A stretch of DNA of 64,000 bases from Staphylococcus simulans (GTDB lineage: Bacteria > Bacillota > Bacilli > Staphylococcales > Staphylococcaceae), in assembly GCF_002994445.1 (NCBI RefSeq), contig NZ_MRZJ01000001.1, forward strand, positions 558,001 to 622,000. Reading direction: 5' to 3'. The notes below the pieces were generated by a model, which saw only the letters and a list, made by a program, of their open reading frames with translations, ran no database searches and was not told where the DNA came from. The translations under genes and the position numbers were made by a program. Below are positions 18,402 to 30,325 of this stretch, piece after piece. Numbering within the stretch: the stretch's first letter is position 1; the number at the start of each line of letters is the position of its first letter.

Positions 18402-19169
18402 TTATAATAGCCCGCCGAAACGACGTTGTCTCTTTTGATAAATCTTAATACAATCATACAATTCATTTTCATCAAAATCAGGCCATAGTTTCTGATTGAA
18501 AATAAATTCACTGTACGAAATCTGCCAGATTAAGAAGTTGCTGATACGTTGTTCGCCTGATGTACGAATTAATAATTCAGGATCAGGATAGTTGCTTGTC
18601 ATCAGATAATCGTGAATTGTTGCTTCAGTGATATCCTCGCTATTATATCCTTGTTTGACCATATCATCAAACATTCGACGCACACTATCGACAATTTCTG
18701 CTCTGCCGCCGTAGTTGATCGCGAAAATCAATTTCAAACCTTTATTATCAGCTGTCTTTTCTTTAGCGTGGTTGATTGCTTTCAACGTTGATTCTGGTAA
18801 ATCATCCGTAAAACCGATTGTTTCCACTTTCACATCTTTCTCTATCAACTCAGGTAAAAAGGTTTTTAAGAAATTGACAGGCAGATTCATGATATAGTTT
18901 ACTTCTTGTTCAGGACGGGACCAATTTTCTGTAGAAAAGGCATATAAAGTTAAATACTTTACGCCTATATCACTTGCTGCTCTTGTAATTTTCTTGATGG
19001 TTTGCATTCCCTCATAATGCCCTTTAATTCTTGGCATCTTACGTTTTTTTGCCCAACGGCCATTACCATCCATGATAATCGCTATATGTTCGGGTATATT
19101 ATGTAAATCTAATTCTGAATGATAATTCTCGCTTTCAGATTGATTTTTATTTCTTAGCTTTTTAAACAT
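18402..19169 (-). CDS. uppS: Undecaprenyl diphosphate synthase
   Basis: Makes the C55 lipid carrier for peptidoglycan and teichoic acid by cis-prenyl chain elongation. In the 255 aa protein IIMDGNGRWAKKRKMPRIKGHYEG holds the catalytic Asp and the diphosphate-binding residues, followed by LTLYAFSTENWSRP and the C-terminal RTSGEQRISNFLIWQISYSEF. The ATG follows GGAGGATAGACC. A terminator behind frr and a TATAAT-like element (19209-19204) upstream suggest a promoter of its own, shared with cdsA. Confidence 0.97.
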   Translation of the reverse strand: MFKKLRNKNQSESENYHSELDLHNIPEHIAIIMDGNGRWAKKRKMPRIKGHYEGMQTIKKITRAASDIGVKYLTLYAFSTENWSRPEQEVNYIMNLPVNFLKTFLPELIEKDVKVETIGFTDDLPESTLKAINHAKEKTADNKGLKLIFAINYGGRAEIVDSVRRMFDDMVKQGYNSEDITEATIHDYLMTSNYPDPELLIRTSGEQRISNFLIWQISYSEFIFNQKLWPDFDENELYDCIKIYQKRQRRFGGLL

Positions 19170-19203
19170 GGTCTATCCTCCGAGCTCAATCTATCTCTGT
19201 TAC

Positions 19204-19209
19204 ATTATA
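19204..19209 (-). promoter_or_regulatory. Possible uppS -10 element
   Basis: TATAAT on the minus strand, 35-40 bases before uppS and downstream of the frr terminator. I find no good -35 at 16-18 bases, so this is tentative. Confidence 0.4.
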
Positions 19210-19274
19210 ATAGATTATTCATGCAATTATCTATCATTTTATCACACTCGTTAAACGCAATGAATAGAACAATT

Positions 19275-19311
19275 AAAAAACTGTACCAAAGTCTGAGTTG
19301 GTACAGTTTTT
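19275..19311 (-). terminator. frr terminator
   Basis: Arms 19275-19289 and 19298-19311 (core ACTGTACCAA / TTGGTACAGT) with a loop of about eight bases and a run of six T on the minus strand. Confidence 0.93.
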
Positions 19312-19355
19312 GTCACATTATTTTTAACTTTTCCAGTTAAGATAATTTCAATGAA

Positions 19356-19910
19356 TTAAACAGACATAATGTCTTTTTCTTTATCTTCTAATACTTGTTC
19401 GATTTCTTTGATAGAATCGTCAGTAATTTTTTGAACTTTATCTGTTAATGTACGTAATTCATCTTCAGAAATGTCGCCGTTCTTTTCATCTTTTTTCAAT
19501 TCGTCGTTGCTGTCGCGGCGAATGTTGCGGATAGAAACTTTAGCGTTTTCACCCATTTTTTTAACGTCTTTAACTAATTCTTTACGACGTTCTTCTGTTA
19601 AAGCTGGAACAGTAATGCGGATTACTTCTCCGTCGCTTGTAGGGTTTACACCTAAGTTAGCTGCGTTGATCGCACGTTCAATATCAGATAATGAAGTTTT
19701 ATCATATGGTGAAACTACTAATAAACGCGGTTCAGGTACGTTGATGCTCGCTAATTGTTGTACTGGTGTTGGTGCACCGTAGTAATCAACATTAACGCCT
19801 GCTAATAAGTTAGAGTTAGCACGACCTGCGTTAATTGTAGCTAATTCACGTGATAAACTTTCAACTGATTTCTTCATTCTTGATTTCGTTTCGCTTAAAA
19901 TGTCACTCAT
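19356..19910 (-). CDS. frr: Ribosome recycling factor
   Basis: Splits post-termination ribosomes together with EF-G. The 184 aa sequence is typical: [27 protein letters not shown] at the start, [26 protein letters not shown] in the central domain, and the helical [24 protein letters not shown] that completes the three-helix bundle. It lies 18 bases after pyrH and ends the rpsB-tsf-pyrH-frr block with a strong terminator. Confidence 0.98.
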   Translation of the reverse strand: MSDILSETKSRMKKSVESLSRELATINAGRANSNLLAGVNVDYYGAPTPVQQLASINVPEPRLLVVSPYDKTSLSDIERAINAANLGVNPTSDGEVIRITVPALTEERRKELVKDVKKMGENAKVSIRNIRRDSNDELKKDEKNGDISEDELRTLTDKVQKITDDSIKEIEQVLEDKEKDIMSV

Positions 19911-19928
19911 CTTTCTTACACCTCAAAT

Positions 19929-20651
19929 TTATTTAGTTATTGTTGTTCCGATTTCTTCTCCCATTACTGCACGTTTAATATTACCCTCTTCAGTAATTGA
20001 GAACACATTCAACGGAATATTGTTATCCATACAGAATGATGCAGCTGTAGAGTCCATGATTTGAAGACCTTCTTGCAGCATTTGAATATATGTCAAATGC
20101 TCATATTTTACAGCATTTTCATCAACTTTAGGGTCAGCTGAATAAACACCGTCAACATTATTTTTACCCATTAAAATTACATCAGCTTCTACTTCAGCTG
20201 CACGCAATGCAGCTGTTGTATCTGTTGAGAAGTAAGGGTTGCCAATACCTGCAGCAAAAATTACAACACGTTTTTTCTCTAGGTGTCTGATTGCACGACG
20301 TCGAATATAAGGTTCTGCAACTTGTTTCATTTCGATTGATGTTAATACACGTGTATCACAGTCAAGTTGTTCTAAACTATCTTGAAGTGCTAATGCATTC
20401 ATTACTGTTGCTAACATACCCATGTAGTCAGCAGTTCCGCGATCCATACCTAAATCGCTGCCAGTTTTACCTCTCCAAATATTGCCGCCGCCGACAATGA
20501 CTGCGATTTCACAGTCTAATTCTACGACTTCTGCAATTTGTTTTGCAACACTTTTAATAATAATCGGATTAATACCGAATCCTTTATCTCCTGCTAGTGC
20601 TTCTCCGCTTAATTTCAAGACAACGCGATTGTATTTAGAAGTTTCAGCCAT
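19929..20651 (-). CDS. pyrH: UMP kinase
   Basis: Phosphorylates UMP to UDP; the bacterial enzyme is a hexamer of the amino-acid kinase fold, regulated by GTP and UTP. The 240 aa protein contains [53 protein letters not shown] and [17 protein letters not shown]. The start is MAETSKYNR at 20651, after AGAGGATAAG. The open frame extends 42 codons further upstream, but that stretch has no homology and no ribosome-binding site. Confidence 0.97.
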   Translation of the reverse strand: MAETSKYNRVVLKLSGEALAGDKGFGINPIIIKSVAKQIAEVVELDCEIAVIVGGGNIWRGKTGSDLGMDRGTADYMGMLATVMNALALQDSLEQLDCDTRVLTSIEMKQVAEPYIRRRAIRHLEKKRVVIFAAGIGNPYFSTDTTAALRAAEVEADVILMGKNNVDGVYSADPKVDENAVKYEHLTYIQMLQEGLQIMDSTAASFCMDNNIPLNVFSITEEGNIKRAVMGEEIGTTITK

Positions 20652-20789
20652 TTTCTTATCCTCTCTATAGTAAAAATATGTATGTGATACAAGTAAAGAA
20701 GACACATAGCGGTACGTCCAATACAAATGTGTGCATTTATATAGATATACAAGGGTGTCTTCTTTCTTGTTCAACATTTTAATAGATTA

Positions 20790-21671
20790 TTATTTCATTT
20801 GTCCTTTAACTTCATCAGCAAAGTCTTCGCTACGTTTTTCCATACCTTCGCCAACTTCATAGCGTACAAAGTCAGTTAATTTACCGCCTTTTGATTTAAG
20901 GAATTGTTCAACTGTAACGTCTGGATCTTTAACGAAGTCTTGGTCAACTGCACAAATTTCTTGTAAATATTTGCGTAAACGGCCTTCAACCATTTTTTCA
21001 ACGATTTTTTCTGGTTTGCCTTCGTTTAATGCTTGTTGTTTTAATACTTCTTTTTCGTGAGCAAGTTCTTCTTCGTTTACTTGGTCAGAAGAAACATATT
21101 TAGGATTGATAGCAGCGATGTGCATTGCAACGTCTTTAGCAGCTTCAGCATCAGTAGTACCTTCTACTACAGTTAATACGCTGATACGGCCACCCATGTG
21201 TTCGTATGCACCGAATGCATCGTTGTCGCCTTTAGTTCTGATAGCGAAACGACGTAAGCTTAATTTTTCACCGATAGTTGAGATTGCTTTGTTGATACGT
21301 TCAGAAACAGTGTCGCCTGTAGCTAATTTTGTTTCTAACAATGCTTCAACTGATTCTGGTTTAGTTTCAAGAATGTGTTGTGCGATTTCTTTAACTAGCT
21401 CTTGGAATCCTTCGTTACGTGCTACGAAGTCAGTTTCTGAGTTGATTTCTACGATTACAGCATCGTTGCCTTCAACTCCAACATAAGTGATACCTTCAGC
21501 AGCGATACGGTCTGCTTTTTTAGCAGCTTTAGCAATACCTTTTTCACGTAGGTAGTCGATTGCTTTTTCAATGTCGCCATCAGTTTCTACTAATGCTTTT
21601 TTACAATCCATCATACCTGCGCCAGTTCTTTCGCGCAATTCTTTAACTAATTTAGCTGTAATTTGTGCCAT
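20790..21671 (-). CDS. tsf: Elongation factor Ts
   Basis: Nucleotide exchange factor for EF-Tu. The 293 aa sequence opens with [40 protein letters not shown] (UBA-like domain). The [10 protein letters not shown] motif that contacts EF-Tu lies near residue 80, followed by paired core subdomains and [15 protein letters not shown] precedes the start. The rpsB terminator lies 190 bases upstream, so tsf depends on read-through or on a promoter in the AT-rich gap at 21672-21857, where I see no clear consensus pair. Confidence 0.98.
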   Translation of the reverse strand: MAQITAKLVKELRERTGAGMMDCKKALVETDGDIEKAIDYLREKGIAKAAKKADRIAAEGITYVGVEGNDAVIVEINSETDFVARNEGFQELVKEIAQHILETKPESVEALLETKLATGDTVSERINKAISTIGEKLSLRRFAIRTKGDNDAFGAYEHMGGRISVLTVVEGTTDAEAAKDVAMHIAAINPKYVSSDQVNEEELAHEKEVLKQQALNEGKPEKIVEKMVEGRLRKYLQEICAVDQDFVKDPDVTVEQFLKSKGGKLTDFVRYEVGEGMEKRSEDFADEVKGQMK

Positions 21672-21857
21672 TCAATTTTCCTCCATTTATATAACATAAT
21701 ATAATCAGTCAAATATAGTATATCAGTTCTCTGTATAAATATAACTCTATTTGCCTTGCTTTAAACTTGCAATATCTGATTATTCTTTTATTTTCAAAAT
21801 TCATGCTGTACACGTCAAGTGCATCAACATAATCTTCAAATTTTATTAATATTATTT

Positions 21858-21894
21858 TTAAAAAAAGGTGATAAGCCTCTAGATCTTATCACCC
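21858..21894 (-). terminator. rpsB terminator
   Basis: Arms GGTGATAAG (21867-21875) and CTTATCACC (21885-21893) with a nine-base loop, then seven T on the minus strand. It lies between rpsB and tsf and probably sets their ratio. Confidence 0.9.
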
Positions 21895-21908
21895 ATTTTG
21901 AATTATTC

Positions 21909-22691
21909 TTAGTTTGATTCAACAGAAGTTTCTTCAGTTTCTTTTGCTTCACCTTTGTCATCTTCGTTTAAGTCGATGTTTTGTTCAGCAGCTACTTCTT
22001 CGTTAGAAACACCTTGTTGACCTTCTAAGACTGCGTCAGCCATTTTGCCTGTTAATAATTTAACGGCACGGATAGCATCGTCGTTTGCTGGAATTACGTA
22101 ATCAATTTCATCTGGGTCGCAGTTAGTATCAACGATACCTACGATTGGGATGTGTAATTTACGTGCTTCAGCAATTGCGTTGCGCTCTTTACGAGGGTCA
22201 ACTACGAATAATGCTTGAGGCATTGATTTCATATCACGAATACCACCTAAGAATTTGATTAAGCGGTCGTATTCTTTTTTGATTTCAACTACTTCTTTTT
22301 TAGGTAATACTTCGAATAAGCCGTCTTCTTCCATTTTTTCAATTTCAGAAATACGTTTAACTCGTTTAGAGATTGTTTTGTAGTTAGTCAAGATTCCGCC
22401 TAACCATCTTTGGTTAACGTAGAATTGACCAGCGCGCTCAGCTTCATTTTTGATAGATTCTTGCGCTTGTTTTTTAGTACCTACGAATAAGACTTTACCG
22501 CCGTCTTCAGATACTTGTTTTAAGAAGTTGTAAGCTTCGTCAACTTTTTTCACTGTTTTTTGTAAGTCGATGATATAAATACCATTTCTTTCAGTGAAAA
22601 TATATTTTTTCATTTTTGGGTTCCAACGGCGTGTTTGGTGACCGAAGTGAACACCTGCTTCTAGCAATTGTTTCATTGAAATTACTGCCAT
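21909..22691 (-). CDS. rpsB: 30S ribosomal protein S2
   Basis: Component of the small subunit near the S1/mRNA entry region. The 260 aa protein begins [27 protein letters not shown], with [27 protein letters not shown], and [30 protein letters not shown]. The C-terminal tail is acidic ([23 protein letters not shown]), as in other staphylococci. A 120-base structured leader and a promoter precede it. Confidence 0.98.
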   Translation of the reverse strand: MAVISMKQLLEAGVHFGHQTRRWNPKMKKYIFTERNGIYIIDLQKTVKKVDEAYNFLKQVSEDGGKVLFVGTKKQAQESIKNEAERAGQFYVNQRWLGGILTNYKTISKRVKRISEIEKMEEDGLFEVLPKKEVVEIKKEYDRLIKFLGGIRDMKSMPQALFVVDPRKERNAIAEARKLHIPIVGIVDTNCDPDEIDYVIPANDDAIRAVKLLTGKMADAVLEGQQGVSNEEVAAEQNIDLNEDDKGEAKETEETSVESN

Positions 22692-22810
22692 GATTAAAAT
22701 CCTCCAATTTGGTTATTTTCCTCCATAAACCGCTCATACAAAAACGACGAAAATCACATCGCACCCTTTGCATTTCAGCAGTTTATGTGCGTTATCGGCT
22801 CTATAGCCGT
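22692..22810 (-). promoter_or_regulatory. Structured rpsB leader
   Basis: Between the promoter and rpsB the minus-strand RNA can form a short hairpin CGGCTATAGAGCCG (22809-22796). It can also form a longer-range stem of CATAAACTGCT (22787-22777) with AGCGGTTTATG (22734-22724), whose 3' arm abuts the first of two GGAGG motifs. That geometry is typical of an autoregulatory ribosomal-protein leader, here perhaps for S2; the role is inferred. Confidence 0.5.
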
Positions 22811-22815
22811 CATTA

Positions 22816-22844
22816 AATATAACATATTGCTCTGCATAAAGCAA
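22816..22844 (-). promoter_or_regulatory. rpsB promoter
   Basis: On the minus strand TTGCTT (22844-22839), 17 bases, TATATT (22821-22816), in the gap after codY. Confidence 0.65.
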
Positions 22845-22877
22845 TATTTAAAAGTTAAGTTGTCTGTTAATCAACGA

Positions 22878-23651
22878 TTATTTCGTTTTTTCCAATTCAT
22901 CTAAGAATTGTTCTTTCTTAACTTTGATGAAAGTACCTTTCATACCAAGTGAACGAGACTCGATCACACCAGCACTTTCTAATTTACGCAAGGCATTAAC
23001 GATTACTGATCTTGTAATGCCGACACGGTCTGCAACTTTAGATGCGATTAATAAACCTTCTTTGCCGCCAAGTTCTTCAAAGATATGCTCGATAGCTTCT
23101 CTTTCTGAATAAGACAATGAATTAATCGCCATGTTGATTGCAGCTTTATCGCGTGCTTCTTGCTCAACTTCGCTGTGTTTTTCACGTAAGATTTCCATAC
23201 CTAATACAGTAGCCGCATATTCGCCTAAGACTAAATCATTATCGTCAAAGCCGTCTGTTACACGTCCAAGTACTAACGTACCTAAACGCTCACCTCCGCC
23301 AAGTACTGGGAAGATTGTTGTTTTGCTGTCGATAAATGCATCTCTGTTTTCCGGAGGGAATACAGATAACTCATCATCGATTCCGATATTTGATTCAGTT
23401 TGTTTAACATCCATTAATTTGTCAGTATATTCAGCTGGGATATGGCGGTCTTCTAACATTTGATTGATTCGACTGTTTTTAAGCAATTCATTTAAGCTTG
23501 CGCCAAGAATTTTACCTCTGCGTGAAACAATAAATACGTTTGTTACAGTAACCTCGCTGATTTTTCGCGCAACGTCTTTAAAGTCAACAGCAATTCCCTT
23601 ATGTTTTTGCAACAGTGTATTCAATTCTCTTGTTTTTGAAAGTAAACTCAT
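22878..23651 (-). CDS. codY: Global regulator CodY
   Basis: GTP- and branched-chain-amino-acid-sensing repressor that controls nitrogen metabolism and, in staphylococci, virulence genes. The 257 aa protein has an N-terminal GAF domain ([37 protein letters not shown]..., [10 protein letters not shown]) and a C-terminal winged helix ([33 protein letters not shown]). It closes the conserved xerC-hslV-hslU-codY cluster, 33 bases after hslU. Confidence 0.98.
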   Translation of the reverse strand: MSLLSKTRELNTLLQKHKGIAVDFKDVARKISEVTVTNVFIVSRRGKILGASLNELLKNSRINQMLEDRHIPAEYTDKLMDVKQTESNIGIDDELSVFPPENRDAFIDSKTTIFPVLGGGERLGTLVLGRVTDGFDDNDLVLGEYAATVLGMEILREKHSEVEQEARDKAAINMAINSLSYSEREAIEHIFEELGGKEGLLIASKVADRVGITRSVIVNALRKLESAGVIESRSLGMKGTFIKVKKEQFLDELEKTK

Positions 23652-23684
23652 TTTTCTTCTCCTTTTGTATTTATAATTATAAGT

Positions 23685-25091
23685 TTATAAGATAAATGCA
23701 CTTAAATCTTTATTCGTAGAAATAGATTTCAACTTGTCATCAACATATTGTGCTGTTATCTCTACTACCGCATTAGGCATTCCAGGTGCTTCGTATGAAA
23801 GATCTTCTAACATTTTTTCTAAAATCGTGTGTAAACGTCTTGCTCCGATGTTGTCAGTATCTTGGTTGACTTGGAAAGCAGTTTCAGCGAGACGTGTAAT
23901 AGCTTCATCTGTAAAGTTGACCGTTACTTCTTCAGTTTGCAATAATGCTTCATATTGCTTGATTAAAGAAAGTTTAGGTTCTTTAAGAATATTCACAAAG
24001 TCTTCAACTGATAAACTTTCAAGTTCAACACGAATCGGGAAACGTCCTTGCAATTCAGGAATCAAATCACTTGGTTTTGATACGTGGAACGCACCTGCTC
24101 CGATAAAGAGCATGTGTTCAGTGTTCACACTGCCGTATTTCGTTTGTACAACGCTTCCTTCGACAATCGGCAAGATATCTCTTTGTACACCTTGTCTTGA
24201 AACATCTTGTCCACCAGCTTGATTATTGCTTGCTACTTTGTCTATTTCATCAATAAAGATAATACCCATTTGCTCAGCTAATTCCAACGCTTCTTGGTTT
24301 GCTGTCTCGTGATCGATAAGTTCATCTGCATAGTTATCTGCTAAAATCTTGCGTGCAGTTTTAACCGGAACTTCACGTTCCACTTTCTTCTTAGGCATTA
24401 ATTGATTCATCATATCTTGAACTTGTTGATTTTGGTTGGTACCAAGCATACCCATTGCGCCAGGGTCTTGGTCCACTTTAATGCGTACTTTTTCTTCTTC
24501 TAATTCGCCGTTTAATAATTGTCTGCGAATTTCAGAACGTTTTGTTTTAATATCTTCTGTCGGCGGTTCTTCCTCTTCTTCATCATTATTGCCAAAGTTC
24601 GGCATCATGCCTCCGAATAATGATTCGAAAGGATTTCCTGCATTTTGATTCGCTTTTTTCTTCATACTTGGTACAAGTAATTTCACTAATTTATCATTTG
24701 CTTTTTTGACCGCTTCATCTTTAACTTGTTCTTTCCTGCCGTCTTTAACAAGTCTTACAGCTACATCAACCAAGTCACGCACCATGCTTTCGACGTCGCG
24801 TCCTACATAGCCTACCTCCGTGAACTTCGTTGCTTCGACTTTGATAAACGGTGCACCAACGATTTTAGCCATTCTTCTTGCGATTTCAGTTTTACCCACA
24901 CCAGTTGGACCAATCATCAAAATGTTCTTAGGAACAATTTCTTGTTTTAATTCTTCGTCCAACTGACTTCGGCGATATCTGTTTCTCAAAGCAATGGCTA
25001 CTTTTTTCTTAGCGTCATCTTGTCCGACAATGTACTCATTGAGTTGAGATACAATATCTTTAGGGGTAAGTTTAATAGCGCTAGCATCCAT
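23685..25091 (-). CDS. hslU: ATPase subunit of the HslUV (ClpYQ) protease
   Basis: AAA+ unfoldase that feeds proteins to HslV. The product is 468 aa: Walker A GPTGVGKT at residues 61-68, the GYVGRDVE pore loop near 90, an intermediate domain, Walker [11 protein letters not shown], and sensor and C-terminal regions with [22 protein letters not shown]. The start chosen is ATG 25091, ten bases after GGAGGT. A TTG six codons upstream overlaps that site and is rejected. It lies 80 bases after hslV. Confidence 0.97.
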   Translation of the reverse strand: MDASAIKLTPKDIVSQLNEYIVGQDDAKKKVAIALRNRYRRSQLDEELKQEIVPKNILMIGPTGVGKTEIARRMAKIVGAPFIKVEATKFTEVGYVGRDVESMVRDLVDVAVRLVKDGRKEQVKDEAVKKANDKLVKLLVPSMKKKANQNAGNPFESLFGGMMPNFGNNDEEEEEPPTEDIKTKRSEIRRQLLNGELEEEKVRIKVDQDPGAMGMLGTNQNQQVQDMMNQLMPKKKVEREVPVKTARKILADNYADELIDHETANQEALELAEQMGIIFIDEIDKVASNNQAGGQDVSRQGVQRDILPIVEGSVVQTKYGSVNTEHMLFIGAGAFHVSKPSDLIPELQGRFPIRVELESLSVEDFVNILKEPKLSLIKQYEALLQTEEVTVNFTDEAITRLAETAFQVNQDTDNIGARRLHTILEKMLEDLSYEAPGMPNAVVEITAQYVDDKLKSISTNKDLSAFIL

Positions 25092-25171
25092 TCGTTGATC
25101 AACCTCCAATATATATTTTACCTTCTTCCCATGAACTGGAAAAAATAGCGTTGTCTTAATGTTTAATGTAT

Positions 25172-25711
25172 TTATAATTCTTCGACAATAATGTTGTCAT
25201 TTGTGAAGACACAAATCTCTGAAGCGACTTTCAAACTTGAATAAGCAATGTCTTTTGCTTCCATTTCCGTATGGCGTTTCAAAGCACGTCCAGCACTTAA
25301 AGCATAGTTGCCGCCAGAACCGATTGCAATTAAATCGTCATCCGGAGCAATCACTTCGCCTGTACCGCTGACAACTAAAATGGCATCTTTATTCATTACA
25401 ATCAGCATTGCTTCTAATTGTCTGAGTTGTTTATCGCCTCTCCACTCTTGTGCAAGTTCAACCGCTGCACGTTCTAAATTGCCGCTGAATTCTTGCAACT
25501 TCGTTTCGAATTTTTCAAACAATGTAAATGCATCTGCTACACTGCCTGCAAACCCTGCTAAGACTTTGCCGTTATAAAGTCTGCGGACTTTGCGTGCAGT
25601 TTGTTTCATAATGACTTGTTGTCCAAGTGTCACTTGACCATCGCCAGCCATTGCCGCATGGCCGTTTTGCCGTACCGCAAATATTGTAGTCGCATGAATT
25701 GAATTATTCAT
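25172..25711 (-). CDS. hslV: Peptidase subunit of the HslUV (ClpYQ) protease
   Basis: Proteasome-like peptidase. It has 179 aa, with [31 protein letters not shown] and [17 protein letters not shown]. As in Bacillus and Staphylococcus it has a few residues before the usual N-terminal catalytic Thr (MNNSIHATT), rather than starting MTT as in E. coli; in Bacillus an N-terminal Ser is reported to serve catalysis. The start lies two bases after the xerC stop. Confidence 0.96.
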   Translation of the reverse strand: MNNSIHATTIFAVRQNGHAAMAGDGQVTLGQQVIMKQTARKVRRLYNGKVLAGFAGSVADAFTLFEKFETKLQEFSGNLERAAVELAQEWRGDKQLRQLEAMLIVMNKDAILVVSGTGEVIAPDDDLIAIGSGGNYALSAGRALKRHTEMEAKDIAYSSLKVASEICVFTNDNIIVEEL

Positions 25712-25713
25712 TC

Positions 25714-26604
25714 CTATTTCTCCTTTTTAGCTCGAGGATGTGCATTTAAATACACTTTGCGCAATTGTTGATTAGAAACATGTGTATAGCGGCCAGTCGT
25801 CGATAAGTTAACATGGCCGAGCAATGATTGCACCGTTCTTAAATCTGCACCTTCATTCAGCATATGTGTCGCAAAAGTATGGCGCAGCTTATGCGGATGA
25901 ATATCTGTCACGCCGGCAGTCCGCTTCACTATATCATTCAACACATAGCGTACGCCGCGTTCTGTAATCGGACGTCCATTCATATTAACCAACAGATAAT
26001 CATGCGCTGCTTTCTTAATCGGCGCAAACTCAGAAAGATAACGTTCAATACTTTCTCTGCACATATTTCCAAAAGGAATAAAGCGCTCTTTATTCCCTTT
26101 ACCTAATACTTTGACGCCCGGCGAATTTAAATCTAAATCCTCTAACTTGATGTTCACTAATTCTGAAACTCGAATACCAGTACCATATAATAATTCTAAA
26201 ATGACACGATCTCGCATACCTTTTGTTCCATCTTCTTCTACGGTTTCAAAGAGTGCACTCATTTCTTCTTCATAAAAGAAATGTGGTAAGTATTGTTCTT
26301 TTTTCGGATGCACGAGTTGAACAAATGGGTTAATAATTGTGTCATCTTGTGTCATCCAATATTCATAGAAAGACCGTAACGTTGAAATTTTACGAGAAAC
26401 TGTTGTTCTTTTCAAGCCTTTTGAATATAAATATGATAAATAATTTCTCGCATCTTTATATTCGAAAGATTTTAATTGTAAATGCTCTTGTTCTAAAAAG
26501 CTGTTAAATTGAATTAAATCATCATGATATGATTTCAAAGTATGTTTAGAAAAAAAGCGTTCAACTTTCAGCATATATAAAAAATTGTCTTGGATTTTAT
26601 TCAA
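25714..26604 (-). CDS. xerC: Tyrosine recombinase XerC
   Basis: With XerD resolves chromosome dimers at dif. The core-binding domain starts at [21 protein letters not shown]. The catalytic domain holds [21 protein letters not shown] (first Arg), [10 protein letters not shown] (Lys), [14 protein letters not shown] (His-x-x-Arg) and [16 protein letters not shown] (His and nucleophilic Tyr). The start is best placed at TTG 26604, six bases after GGAGGGG, giving 296 aa as expected for staphylococcal XerC. The further open upstream frame has no homology. Confidence 0.96.
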   Translation of the reverse strand: MNKIQDNFLYMLKVERFFSKHTLKSYHDDLIQFNSFLEQEHLQLKSFEYKDARNYLSYLYSKGLKRTTVSRKISTLRSFYEYWMTQDDTIINPFVQLVHPKKEQYLPHFFYEEEMSALFETVEEDGTKGMRDRVILELLYGTGIRVSELVNIKLEDLDLNSPGVKVLGKGNKERFIPFGNMCRESIERYLSEFAPIKKAAHDYLLVNMNGRPITERGVRYVLNDIVKRTAGVTDIHPHKLRHTFATHMLNEGADLRTVQSLLGHVNLSTTGRYTHVSNQQLRKVYLNAHPRAKKEK

Positions 26605-26725
26605 TAAAAACCCCTCCATCATTTGCATTGTAGCATATCGACAGAGGGAGCTGCAGTGATTTAAGTCTCGAAACCGCAAACGTTTTCTAAACACAAATCC
26701 ATTTTATCAAAATATTCATAATTTA

Positions 26726-28033
26726 TCACAATGTTTGCTTAAAATTCTCTAAATACGTTAACGCACGATTTGCTTGTTGTTCATATCTCTCTTTTTTGTC
26801 TTTAATGCGTTTCTCTAATGAAGGCACTAAACCGAAGTTTGCATTCATAGGTTGGAAGTTCTTATTGTTTTTAGCATGAGAAATGTAATATGCCACGCTG
26901 CCGATCATTGTTTCGCGCGGGAAGATGACTTCTGCTTTGTTTTGAAGTTTATGTGCAACGTTGATGCCCGCAACTAAACCGCTTGCGGCACTTTCTACAT
27001 AACCTTCAACACCAGTCATTTGACCTGCAAAGTATACTTTGTCGTGGCCTTTCAATTGATACGTTTCGCTTAATACATCCGGTGAGTTGATAAAGGTATT
27101 TCTGTGCATAACACCATAACGTACAATATCTACATTTTCTAAACCAGGAATCAGACGGATGACATCTTTTTGTGCACCCCATTTTAAATGTGTCTGGAAT
27201 CCGACAATATTATACAACGTACCTGCTGCGTCGTCTTGACGTAATTGAACGACCGCAAATGGACGTTTGCCTGTCTTAGGATCTTCTAAGCCGACTGGTT
27301 TCATTGGACCGAACAATAGTGTTTTGCGTCCGCGTTCTGCCATAACTTCAAACGGCATACAGCCTTCGAAATATTTTTCTTTCTCAAATTCATTCACTGG
27401 TGCAGTTTCAGCTTTTAATACTGCATCGTAGAATCTATCGAATTCTTCTTCTGTCATCGGGCAGTTTAAGTAAGCTGCTTCGCCTTTATCATATCTTGAT
27501 TTCAAATACACTTTATCCATATCGATTGTATCTTTTTCAATGATAGGCGCTGCTGCATCATAGAAGTAAAGCTGATCTTCGCCTGTAATATCTACAATTT
27601 CTTTAGCAAGTCCTTCTGTTGTTAAAGGTCCTGTCGCAATAATTGTATAGCCTTCAGGGATTTGTTCGATTTCTTCATTGATAACCGTAATATTCGGATG
27701 TGATTTCAACGTATCCGTAATATATCCTGCGAAATCATGTCTGTCTACAGCTAACGCGCCGCCAGCAGGCACACGTGCATTATCTGCCGCTCTGATAATC
27801 AATGAATCTAAACGGCGCATTTCTTCTTTCAACACACCTACCGCGTTTGTCAGTGAATTACCGCGTAAAGAGTTTGAACAAACCAATTCCGCAAATTTAT
27901 CCGTATGATGCGCAGGTGTTTGTTTTACTGGACGCATTTCGATTAAATTCACTTTAATTCCTCTTTGTGCCAGCTGATACGCTGCTTCTGATCCTGCTAG
28001 ACCAGCACCAACTACATTAACTGTGTCTGTCAT
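26726..28033 (-). CDS. trmFO: Methylenetetrahydrofolate-tRNA-(uracil-5)-methyltransferase
   Basis: Makes m5U54 in the T loop of tRNA using methylene-THF and FAD. The 435 aa protein has an N-terminal dinucleotide fold [46 protein letters not shown], the conserved AVDRHDFA, and [24 protein letters not shown] at the second FAD-contact region. It follows topA by about 80 bases, with a weak hairpin between, and precedes xerC, an order conserved in Firmicutes. Confidence 0.97.
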   Translation of the reverse strand: MTDTVNVVGAGLAGSEAAYQLAQRGIKVNLIEMRPVKQTPAHHTDKFAELVCSNSLRGNSLTNAVGVLKEEMRRLDSLIIRAADNARVPAGGALAVDRHDFAGYITDTLKSHPNITVINEEIEQIPEGYTIIATGPLTTEGLAKEIVDITGEDQLYFYDAAAPIIEKDTIDMDKVYLKSRYDKGEAAYLNCPMTEEEFDRFYDAVLKAETAPVNEFEKEKYFEGCMPFEVMAERGRKTLLFGPMKPVGLEDPKTGKRPFAVVQLRQDDAAGTLYNIVGFQTHLKWGAQKDVIRLIPGLENVDIVRYGVMHRNTFINSPDVLSETYQLKGHDKVYFAGQMTGVEGYVESAASGLVAGINVAHKLQNKAEVIFPRETMIGSVAYYISHAKNNKNFQPMNANFGLVPSLEKRIKDKKERYEQQANRALTYLENFKQTL

Positions 28034-28056
28034 TAATAATCCTCCTCAATCAGATG

Positions 28057-28106
28057 AAAAGAGGCAAGACGCAATTAGCGTAGTGCCGTTTTGTGTCCAA
28101 CCTCTC
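28057..28106 (-). terminator. Imperfect hairpin between topA and trmFO
   Basis: GAGG (28061-28064) and CCTC (28101-28104) ends with an inner GCA...CGC / GCG...TGC stem. On the minus strand TTTTC follows. Weak; it may allow read-through into trmFO. Confidence 0.4.
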
Positions 28107-28116
28107 AACTCTGGCT

Positions 28117-30183
28117 TTATTTTTGAACTTCTTCTTTATAATCGCAATTTGAGCAAACCACTTGGCTTGAACGTCCTTTTTTACGTACCACTAAGTGGTG
28201 GTCGCATTTAGGGCAATCTCTGCCTACTGGTTTATCCCATGAAATATAGTCGCATTCTGGATAGTTCGAACAACCGTAAAAGATTCTTCCTTTTTTAGAT
28301 TTGCGTTCAACAACTTCGCCATCTTTACATTTCGGACATTTTACGCCGATTTCTTTAACGATAGCTTTCGTGTTTCTGCAATCAGGGAAGTTGGAACAAG
28401 CCATGAACTTGCCGTAACGTCCCATTTTAATGACCATCGGAGCACCGCATTTTTCGCAATCTTCTCCAGCCGGTTCATCTTTGATTTCGATTTTTTCCAT
28501 TTCTTTTTCAGCACGTTCTACATCATCTTTGAACCCGCCATAGAAATTCGCTACAACATTTCTCCATTTTTCATCGCCGTCTGCGATTTTATCAAGTAAT
28601 GTTTCCATGTTGACTGTAAATTCGACATCAATGATTTCAGGGAAGTATTCTTTTACTTGTTCATGCACGATTTCACCTAACTCTGTCGGCACAAACCGCT
28701 TACTTTCCAATTTAACATAGTTTCGCTTTTGAATGGTGTCAATCGTCGGTGCATAAGTAGATGGTCTTCCGATTTTAAGTTCTTCCAACGTTTTAACCAA
28801 GCGCGCTTCAGTATATCTTGGCGGCGGTTGTGTAAAGTGTTGAGAAGGTTCGATGTTTGTCGCTATAACTGTTTCGCCTTCTTCGATAATCGGCAAGCGT
28901 TTATTTTGCTCTTCTTCTTCATCTTTTGATTCCACATATAAAGTCATGAAACCTTTGAATTTGATAGATTGGCCATTCGCACGGAATTTAATATCGTTTT
29001 GTTCAATGTCCATCGCTACTGTATCAATTACAGCAGGTGCCATTTGACTTGCGACAAAACGTTCCCAAATCAATTTATACAAACGGTATTGATCTTTCGT
29101 CAAATACGCTTTCATCTCATCAGGTGTACGCAAAGTTTTCGTAGGACGAATCGCTTCGTGGGCATCTTGATCCCCTTGTTTACCTGATGCCTTGCGATGA
29201 GAAATATACTCTTTACCGTATTTTTCAGTAATGTAATCTTTCGTTTCTGCTTTTGCATCTGCAGAGATACGTGTAGAGTCAGTACGCATATAAGTAATCA
29301 AACCGACTGTACCTTGGCGTTTTAAATCGATACCTTCATACAGCTGCTGTGCAACCATCATTGTTTTTCTCGTTTTGAAGCCTAGTTTTCTAGAAGCTTC
29401 TTGTTGCAATGTAGAAGTTGTGAATGGATTTGCTGGATTACGTTTTTTCTCTTTGCGTGTCACTTTTGTCACTTCAAAGTTCTCACCATCAAGTTGGTCC
29501 GTCACAAATTTTACATCATCTTTATTTTTCAATTTATAAGGCTTGTGCTTATAATGAAGGAATTTTGCTGTGAAAATCGATTTTTTATAGCGGAATTTTC
29601 CTTCGATTTTCCAATATTCTTCTGGTTTGAAATTACGGATTTCATTTTCACGATCAATCACTAGACGCAATGCGACAGATTGTACACGTCCAGCTGAAAG
29701 TCCTTTTTTAACTTTTTTCCATAATACCGGCGAAATATTGTAACCTACTAATCTGTCTACAATACGGCGTGCTTGCTGTGCATCGACTAGATTACGCTCT
29801 AAACTTCTTGGCGTTTTAAAACTTTCTTTTACTGCATCCTTAGTAATTTCGTTAAATACAACTCGGTTTTTAGCATTTTCATCTAATTTTAAAATGTTTG
29901 CTAAGTGCCATGCAATTGCTTCACCTTCACGGTCGGGGTCACTTGCTAGGAAGATTTTCTTTGCTTTTTTAGCATGTCTCTTTAATTCAGCAACGACCGG
30001 TCCTTTACCACGAATCGTAATATATTTGGGTTCAAAATCATCTTCAACATCTACGCCCATTTGGCTTCTCGGCAAATCTCTGACATGCCCCATTGAAGCG
30101 ATAACTTTATAACGTTTCCCTAAATATTTTTCAATTGTTTTTGCTTTTGCAGGCGACTCAACTATGACTAAATTATCTGCCAA
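28117..30183 (-). CDS. topA: DNA topoisomerase I
   Basis: Type IA enzyme that relaxes negative supercoils. It has 688 aa: Toprim domain ([35 protein letters not shown]), [20 protein letters not shown], and the catalytic Tyr in [14 protein letters not shown] near residue 300. Three C-terminal zinc ribbons follow ([54 protein letters not shown]...CSNC). The start is TTG, eight bases after an AGGGGG site. A TTGACA promoter lies 75 bases upstream. Confidence 0.98.
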   Translation of the reverse strand: MADNLVIVESPAKAKTIEKYLGKRYKVIASMGHVRDLPRSQMGVDVEDDFEPKYITIRGKGPVVAELKRHAKKAKKIFLASDPDREGEAIAWHLANILKLDENAKNRVVFNEITKDAVKESFKTPRSLERNLVDAQQARRIVDRLVGYNISPVLWKKVKKGLSAGRVQSVALRLVIDRENEIRNFKPEEYWKIEGKFRYKKSIFTAKFLHYKHKPYKLKNKDDVKFVTDQLDGENFEVTKVTRKEKKRNPANPFTTSTLQQEASRKLGFKTRKTMMVAQQLYEGIDLKRQGTVGLITYMRTDSTRISADAKAETKDYITEKYGKEYISHRKASGKQGDQDAHEAIRPTKTLRTPDEMKAYLTKDQYRLYKLIWERFVASQMAPAVIDTVAMDIEQNDIKFRANGQSIKFKGFMTLYVESKDEEEEQNKRLPIIEEGETVIATNIEPSQHFTQPPPRYTEARLVKTLEELKIGRPSTYAPTIDTIQKRNYVKLESKRFVPTELGEIVHEQVKEYFPEIIDVEFTVNMETLLDKIADGDEKWRNVVANFYGGFKDDVERAEKEMEKIEIKDEPAGEDCEKCGAPMVIKMGRYGKFMACSNFPDCRNTKAIVKEIGVKCPKCKDGEVVERKSKKGRIFYGCSNYPECDYISWDKPVGRDCPKCDHHLVVRKKGRSSQVVCSNCDYKEEVQK

Positions 30184-30232
30184 AGTAGGATCCCCCTTTG
30201 CTCCAATTAAATGTTCCTTGTTACAAAGATAA

Positions 30233-30262
30233 ATGATAAACGGTTTATTTTACATTTGTCAA
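30233..30262 (-). promoter_or_regulatory. topA promoter
   Basis: On the minus strand consensus TTGACA (30262-30257), 18 bases, TATCAT (30238-30233), between dprA and topA. Confidence 0.7.
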
Positions 30263-30325
30263 TATTTTAATTTACATGAATATCAACGATTGACATCAAT
30301 ATTAGTCATAATTCCATCTATTACA

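Noticed and set aside
20652..20777. 42-residue N-terminal extension of PyrH
   Set aside because: It lacks homology and a ribosome-binding site; MAETSKYNR is the family start.
28057..28106. Considered as a strong topA terminator
   Set aside because: The stem is broken and short, so it is reported only as a weak hairpin.
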